Source: Pseudocercospora fijiensis CIRAD86 (lineage: Eukaryota; Ascomycota; Dothideomycetes; Mycosphaerellales; Mycosphaerellaceae). Taken from it: a stretch of DNA of 64,000 bases. Below, one piece after another: positions 58,140 through 64,000 of this stretch (positions are counted from its first letter, which is position 1; each line of letters opens with the position of its first letter). Location of the stretch: assembly GCF_000340215.1 (NCBI RefSeq), contig NW_006921540.1, positions 46,482 to 110,481 on the forward strand. The letters run 5' to 3'. Both the position numbers and the translations under genes were made by a program. The notes beneath the pieces are model-generated. The model worked only from the letters and a program-made list of their open reading frames with translations. It was not told the DNA's origin and ran no database searches.

Positions 58140-61100
58140 GAAGCGAGATAATAGATAACGTAATTTGCCGAACCTGCTACCGAAGTTAGTAATAGAGGAT
58201 ATAGAAGTTGCCTAGTAGGCTTAGTACCCGATTCGATACCGAATTAGGGCCCGAGTCGGCATTAGTAAACCCCGCGACTAGAGTAGTTCTAGTTTCTACT
58301 ACTAACTAACGTCGACTTTCTACTACGCTATATATATAACTACCGCCTTCGAGAATGCTACGTACTTAACTACCTCGCGATTAATATTTAATAGGCGGTA
58401 TTACCCGCGGCCTTAGCCTATCGCCGTCGATATACTACGCATTTTACGCTAGCGTCGAGAGGTCAATTTAGGAGTCTAGTTAGATTAGTAGTACGTTCTA
58501 ATTACTATTATTACCGGAACGCCGAAGGACGTAAGGTTACCTATACGACCTAGTATTAATAGACGAGAAATACGAAGAAGAGTTCCCTAAGGTAGTAAAG
58601 TAGATCCGTACGGTAGAGGGACAGACTACGTTTAGGTACCTAGTATACAAGATTTGTTCTAATTATCGCTAACGGACGAGACGAAAAACGGTACGCGTAA
58701 CAACGCGTAGAGTCGGCGATACTAGCGATTACGCGGAAATTGCTATATCTACGGATACTAGACTAGCGATACTAGAAGGATCTAGAGCGGTGCCGCCGTA
58801 CCGCGTACTAAATAATATATAGTAGAGCATAGTTATAGTATAAGAGCAGAACGGGAAGGCAAAACCTATATATCGACTATATAAACTCGATTATCGCTAG
58901 CCTATAGTTAGAGGCCGCGCGTTAGTAGGAGTCGATAATATAGACCTCGAACGATTAGTTAAGATACTACGGATAGATTATAGTTTCGAAGCCGGCGTCG
59001 ACGCCTTATATTAGATAAGCGACTAATATAGATACGTTCGAATTAACAACGAGCGACAGTAGAGGGCTAGTCTATCCGATACATTAGGCAGAGGCCTATA
59101 GCTGCGATTTGCAATCTATAGGCAAATTAAGGAGGCAGAACGAGCGTAAATATAAACGCAGAAAAGCAAGATAAATAATTAATTTCACTAAGTCCGATAT
59201 AGAAGTCCTACTCTAATAGTAATAGGCACTAATCTATTTATTAAACGGAAGGCAAGATGCCCCGACTACGATAAGCACTACGCTTTAATCTTAGACATAT
59301 ACTAATATATAGTAAGCATATTACGTATAGTAGTCTTAAGCGCCGCGATCTCTTCTTTTATCTATTTAATCTCGGCCTATATTTAAGTACCCTAATCGCG
59401 CTATAGCGATAGCGGACTCGGGGTAGCGCGATAGTTAAGGAAAGGCTAAATCGGCTGCGACTAGCAGTCGTCGTACTAGGGTAGATTGTATACCTCTAGC
59501 TAATCTAGTTAGAATTGCATCTATCGAGTATAGGGCCTCTACGGTATTATTAACCTCGAATTAGCTAAACACGCCGATAGAGATAGTTCTAACTAACCCG
59601 TAATGCTACGAGGCGGCTTCGAAGGTATATATTCGACCTAGCGGATTAGCTAACGCCGATTGATTTACCGATAAAGAATATATATCTATATATACTATAG
59701 TAGCGACCGAGCGAGGAATAAATAGTCTAAATACGCCGATTGCTTTAGTACAATGTCGATAGTATTACTATATGCCGTCGGTATAGACTACAATAATTAC
59801 CGCTAGACTAATAATAGCGCTAGATTAATAGTTCCCGAATCTAACTCGCGACTAAATCGGGCTAGCGTCGATAAGGTACGAAAATAGCGAACAGTCTATA
59901 GGCTACGATTATGCTTTAGCGTTAGCGGGGCATATCCGATAGGACTAATAAGCGATTATAGACGGCGACTCGGGCAGTCTATATAGGAGTAGAAGATAAA
60001 ACCGCAATTTAATACCCCCCTTTTCGTAGGGTAAACAAGTACGAAGATACGTATAGTCTAATATATACTACGTTAGATTCGCAATAATACTACTACTCGT
60101 TATAGGATACTTAGGATAGGTCGCAACTACGAAGAAGATAAATACAGAACTAAGTCGTTATCTAACTCGATAGAGTCGGATAGGGATACTAGATTCGAAG
60201 AAGAAAACGGGGAGGATACTCGTTTATATATAGCGACTAGTATTAGATCGAAATTTATAAAGGTAACGTATACTAGAGCACGGTAATAGAGGACTAACGT
60301 AACTAGTATAAGGGCAAGAATAGCAAAGATCCGGCAAGGCTAAAACGGAAGTACGGCGACGATAGGGCGGATTAGAGCGACGATATAAAGCTATTAAAAC
60401 GACGTAAGAAGCGAGACAAAGGCTTAACGACTTCTAGTAAAGAACGTTTAAATCGAAAGAAGGGCTTACTCGAAGTAAGGGAGCAAATCTTGTATAACGA
60501 GACGCGTCGTAAACTATTCGCTATTACGTTAACTAGGGCCCGAGGATATAAGACGATGTTTCCTACTACCTAAACCCTAGTATAGGTAGACGAAACAATT
60601 AAGGAGGTATATAGTAAAAACTACGATCGATTACTAGCTTTATATATAATAGTACTATAGCCGGGTAGCTATATACCGTCGAGAGACGTAGTCTAAGCAG
60701 TCGGTAGAGATCCCGATATAATAGCATCGAGACTAATATTAAAATAGTTGCGAGAAGCTATACGAAAGGAGCGAGGCTATATTAATACCTATATCCGATT
60801 AACCTTAACAAACTAAGTACCGATCGTAATAACCGATACTCTAAAAAGGATAGTATACGCTAAGAGGATACTCGATAACTAAATCTTCGAGTGCTACGAC
60901 GAGAAACTAGTAAGACCCTCTCTAAAATAGCATAGTTACTAGATAATAGCTAACGGTCGATATATGCTACGCGCTACCTTAGTAAGCTTATATACAAATG
61001 TCTAGCGGGTATACTACTCCGGTAGGATCGGCGAGGCTAGAAGACATATATTAAACAGTACTACTATAAAGTTACCCCTTTTATAATATTGTCTACCGCT

Positions 61101-62060
61101 ACGGTACTCGGTAGAATACTAACCGGATAGTCGATAGAGTCGTATTTAACTAAAGTTAGAGGTAAAGCGATCTAGCTAGCCCTAGATTATAAGTTAATGC
61201 ACTAGCCGTTCCTAGATCGGATAACTACGTAGAATGCGACAGATTAAGCTACTCGTAACCTTCGGTTATCGAAAGCGTAGAAGATATACGTACGGTATAT
61301 AGGTAGAGTATAGGATATCCCTAAATTATTAATAAATGACTTCGAGAGCGTACGTAACGACATCGATACACTTATAGCAATCGACGTCGTTTTAGATTCC
61401 GATAATAAAGGCGGATCGATCGAGCGCTATAGTAAGAGTAGTCTACGAGCGCCGTGTTTCTCTTACCTACTAATATAATCGATAGGTCCTAAAGCGTCTA
61501 CCGGGCAATAATTAAGTAAACAACTTAAAGCCGGCGATAATGCGATAGATAGGTTAGCGGAGGCGGAGGCCCTATCTAAGAAAAACGATATTAGACTGCC
61601 TATACTATAGAGCAGTTTCTAAGCGACAGATTAGGAGCCGACGGGGGCTACTAATCCGTTTGCTTTAGTATAGGGAGGTAACGGTACAAGTGCAACCGAG
61701 ACAATAGAATATAATAGAACCGAAGACAATTAATACTAAAGGTATAGATATACCGCGGTAATAGCAATAGGGAAGGATTGCACGCTAATTACTATAAGAA
61801 TAGCAGGTATTCCGACTAGTCTTATTAACAGATAAGACTTATTCGCGGCGGAAAGTAATCGCGTAGGGGATATATAGGGGCTAGAGAGGGGGGAGTAGAT
61901 ATAGTAGGCGGATATAGAGGCGGACGGCGGCAAAGTTAAGGAGATAGCATTTAACGAGGAGACGTAGGATCGAAGAATTAGGAGATATATAGTAAAAGAG
62001 AAAAAGAAGTCGAAAGGAAACAAACGAAAGAAGGTAGAGGTATATCGCTTTAATATAGCC
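58140..62060 (+). pseudogene. Large unrecognised rightward gene(s) at the right end of element 2
   Basis: Rightward frames with RIP-type stops span nearly 4 kb: AFENATYLTTSRLIFNRRYY near 58350, TIITGTPKDVRLPIRPSINR near 58510, and from 60360 a very clear frame (KRRKKRDKGLTTSSKERLNR, KKGLLEVREQILYNETRRK, YDRLLALYIIVL, GSYIPSRDVV, KERGYINTYIRLTLTN, DTLKRIVYAKRILDN, NGRYMLRATLVSLYTNV). The end is basic (KEKKKSKGNKRKKVEVYRFN). The frame appears to shift near 60000 and 61080, from introns, decay or two genes. No domain is recognised. The Lys/Arg-rich segments suggest nucleic-acid contact. The leftward apparent frame at 61736-62023 is antisense. Confidence 0.5.
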
Positions 62061-62064
62061 GTAG

Positions 62065-62505
62065 AGGACGAATAGAATACATTCTTATTAACCGTAATAA
62101 ATAGATGCCCTATATAATATAACGAAATCTATTAATACTATACGAGTCGGTCGCTAAGTTAGTACTAACTTAGTATACGTAGTAGACGTATACAAATACT
62201 AGTAGTTACCCGAATATGTATATAAACGTTAGATATTAGTAGAAGCAATAATCGTATAATATACAGATCCGATAGAAAATGTAATTCAAATACTAGTACT
62301 AGTATATACGACGACTCGAGCCCGACTCGATATACGAGTCGGACGGCAAAGAATAAAATTCTTACTACGAACAGATTTGCTAGAATTTCTAGATCGCGAC
62401 GATCCTATTAGACAAGATCTTTAACGTACGATCCTAAGGATCCTAAGGATCCTAAGCGATCCTGTCGATAGGATCGTCGCGATTAGTAAAAAAGTTTCCG
62501 TAACG
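62065..62505. repeat. Right-terminal block of element 2
   Basis: 441 bp shared with 35638-36078. Contains a perfect 20-bp palindrome (62154-62173, CTAAGTTAGTACTAACTTAG), GATCCTAAG repeats (62431-62458) and the right terminal inverted repeat (62465-62505). Confidence 0.9.
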
Positions 62506-62509
62506 ATAC

Positions 62510-63500
62510 TAATAGCCTAATATAATAGGAGTTAGACTTTAATTAAAGGATGTTTAGGCTAGGGTTAGTACGATATATGCCTCTAAAGCCTAGCCTTCCG
62601 AGTTAGAATCTAATTTACACTTATCGTTATTATCGCTACTATTATCTTTTCTAGTAGCTATAGCCTTGTTCTTAGACTTAGATTTATCCTTGTCTTTTAA
62701 TTTAGACTTGTCCTTATCTTTTAACTTTTTCTTTAACTTGTCTTTGTCTTTGTCCTTAGATAGCTTTCTATTAGGATATTGTCTCTAGCACTTTATATTA
62801 GTATGCTTGTGCTTATAGTGCTAATACTACTTATTATTATCCCTAACCTTAATATTAGAGACAACTATAAAGGCTTTGCCTTATTGCTAGTTCTATAACC
62901 TTAGAGGCTTTTCCTTCCTAAGGGATATAATTATTGCTTCGAGAGTCTAGCTAGTTCCTTCTAGTTTATTATTGTGCCTCTAGCTTCTAAGCTATTTATA
63001 GTACTAAAGACTATTAATAAAGAGTATCCTAATTATTATATCTAGGATCTTAATATCCTTAGGCTTAATACTATATACTCTTTTAAACTACTTAGTAGCT
63101 GTCTTATACTTCTATACCTATACTTAGAAGTCTTTATAGTACTTAAGGGTACTATTAGATATTGCTTGCTTAAGAGTAACTGTTCTAAAATCCTTTAGGG
63201 TATTATAGATATCTACTATAATAATTAGTTAGTATATAGCTACTATAGTCTCGTAGTAGTCCTTAGTAGTCTTCTAGGTAATTATACTCCTAAAGTTAGG
63301 TCTTAGATCTAGTAAGATTATCTTAACTAGAATGCCTATAGTAATACTATCTTTTTCTATAAACTCTCTTAGGGCTTTATTAAAATCCGGATTATTAGCG
63401 TAGTCGGTTCTAAGAGGTTTATAGTATAGCTTTGCCTATTTCAAGTTATAAAGTATATATCTATATACCTTCTCCTTTAGTAGCTCTTTCTAAAGGATCT
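62510..63500 (-). pseudogene. Copia Gag, N-terminal part of the interrupted polyprotein
   Basis: The leftward frame contains a zinc-knuckle remnant at about 62790-62830 (HYKHKHTNIKC, matching C-x2-C-x4-H-x4-C with the first Cys lost to Tyr by RIP). A strongly charged Lys/Asp/Ser repeat region follows (KDKDKDKLKKKLKDKDKSKL) with an acidic tail (NSSDNNDKCKLDSNSE). It is cut by element 2; the reading continues into protease and integrase at 43120. Gag would package the Copia RNA. The start near 63500 is uncertain. Confidence 0.8.
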
Positions 63501-63783
63501 ATCTTTATAACGAAAAGTTAGTCGTCCTCGTAAGGATACGATTTTCCTTAACGCTTTTTATAGATTCTTTAGTATTAGCTATACTACTAAGCTCTTTCTT
63601 AGCTCGCTTAGCTTATAGGTACTAATTGTTAGTTAGATCTAATTTAGTACTAAGTATAGGGTAGCCCTATTTCGGTAGTTAACTCTAGAGGTACTACTTA
63701 ATCTATAGCTAGTAGAATTAGCTTTAAACTAGTATCTCTATAATAATAATTCGTCTATATTAGTTAGGATAGGTAAGCGTATA

Positions 63784-63799
63784 CGCCGGGCTTATAATC
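63784..63799 (-). other. Candidate Copia primer-binding site
   Basis: On the minus strand just inside the 5' LTR the sequence AGATTATAAGCCCGGC reads TTATGAGCCCG before RIP. That would pair with the anticodon arm of initiator tRNA-Met, the half-tRNA priming known from Copia elements. Confidence 0.5.
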
Positions 63800-63950
63800 T
63801 GTTATAATTAAGCTAAGTAGAACAAGTTATTAATTAATTAACTATAGAATTATATAAGGAAAGGAATTAAGTTTCTGTCTAAGCTAGAGGCTATATATAT
63901 TACTAGGAAATTGGGCCTTAGCACTTAGCAGTGCTAACTAATCCACAACA
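63800..63950 (-). repeat. Copia 5' LTR (right)
   Basis: Begins TGTTATAATTAAGC and ends ATCCACAACA. Nearly identical to 37691-37841 but less RIPed. Confidence 0.94.
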
Positions 63951-64000
63951 CACGCACCTAGCATGCTGTAGTTCGTAAATGCAACGAGATCGTATAAAAA
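63951..64000. other. Un-RIPed flanking DNA
   Basis: The 50 bases contain several CpA and TpG (CACGCACCTAGCATGCTGTA), unlike the rest, so the RIP-affected block ends at the Copia target duplication. Too short to assign. Confidence 0.6.

Larger units (their letters stand above)
43125..62505. mobile_element. Element 2: 19.4-kb Plavaka-type DNA transposon with SNF2 and other cargo
   Basis: The ends are inverted copies over 41 bp with two mismatches, starting CGTTACGGAAACTTTTTT. Subterminal GATCCTAAGC repeats follow on the left and GATCCTAAG repeats on the right. The interior holds a Plavaka-type transposase near the left end, a SNF2-type ATPase, a coiled-coil protein, a large right-hand gene and a repeat cluster (49.1-52.5 kb). 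It interrupts the Copia and is flanked by AT. Typical Plavaka elements are only a few kb, so the cargo is unusual. The length includes a 155-N gap. Confidence 0.85.
37691..63950 (-). mobile_element. Ty1/Copia LTR retrotransposon interrupted by element 2
   Basis: LTRs of 151 bp lie at 37691-37841 and 63800-63950. The target duplication is CACGC at 63951-63955 against TACGC (RIPed) at 37686-37690. Leftward coding gives gag (63500-62510) and pol (43120-39450), with integrase before reverse transcriptase, the Copia order. Element 2 at 43125-62505 splits the frame near the gag-protease junction. Without it the Copia is about 6.9 kb. Its DNA is CpG-poor on both sides of element 2, unlike the CpG-rich insert, which supports one disrupted element. 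Confidence 0.95.

Noticed and set aside
43125..62505. Polinton/Maverick, from size and inverted ends
   Set aside because: No polymerase B, capsid or retroviral-type integrase reading; the transposase is Plavaka-like and the target duplication is about 2 bp, not 6.
1..64000. tRNA, rRNA or other RNA genes
   Set aside because: No cloverleaf with conserved A/B boxes and no rRNA core sequence noticed; RIP would also obscure them.

Overview
The window looks like a heterochromatic, transposon-packed segment of a filamentous ascomycete (Pezizomycotina) genome. The main clue is the imprint of repeat-induced point mutation (RIP). CpA and TpG are nearly absent over most of the 64 kb, TpA is extremely abundant, and recognisable protein frames are broken mainly by TAG/TAA at expected Gln (CAG/CAA) or Trp (TGG) codons. 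I see no intact gene. The features are fossils of mobile elements and their cargo, reported as pseudogenes. Only the last ~50 bases look un-RIPed. Two runs of N (32031-32130, 48045-48199) are assembly gaps.

Layout. (1) From the left edge to 36078 lies a large degraded region ('element 1') ending in a terminal block shared with element 2. It holds a leftward SNF2-type helicase pseudogene (3480-6054) and several unrecognised pseudogenes. It is also studded with a private family of double palindromes and four same-orientation copies of a ~200-bp repeat, each just upstream of a leftward gene. (2) A leftward Ty3/Gypsy retrotransposon of 14.1 kb (6153-20280) is inserted in element 1. It has two 346-bp LTRs, Gag-protease, Pol (RT-RNase H-integrase) and a third ~4-kb region after pol. 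(3) 36079-37690 is flanking DNA with a Ser/Lys-rich pseudogene and a (TAG)n microsatellite. (4) 37691-63950 is a leftward Ty1/Copia element with 151-bp LTRs and a 5-bp target duplication (CACGC, one copy RIPed to TACGC). (5) Inside the Copia sits 'element 2' (43125-62505), a 19.4-kb DNA transposon. It has ~41-bp terminal inverted repeats, subterminal 10-bp repeats, a Plavaka-type (CACTA-like) transposase, a second SNF2-like ATPase, a small coiled-coil protein, a large unrecognised right-hand gene and a cluster of long hairpins and tandem repeats.

How the parts relate. The Gypsy and Copia elements are conventional in domain order and orientation, and their PPT sites (and candidate PBS sites) agree with the coding strand. 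Element 2 carries its own transposase next to its left end, so it is plausibly an autonomous cargo-bearing transposon. Element 1 shares element 2's right 441 bp but not its interior, and its left end and any transposase lie outside the window. SNF2-family ATPases in both elements, different cargo behind the same terminus, and a repeated 5' module ahead of several element 1 genes make these two elements the most interesting content. Strand and boundaries are secure where domains are recognised (SNF2, Plavaka, Gypsy, Copia) and provisional elsewhere, because RIP creates stops in every frame.
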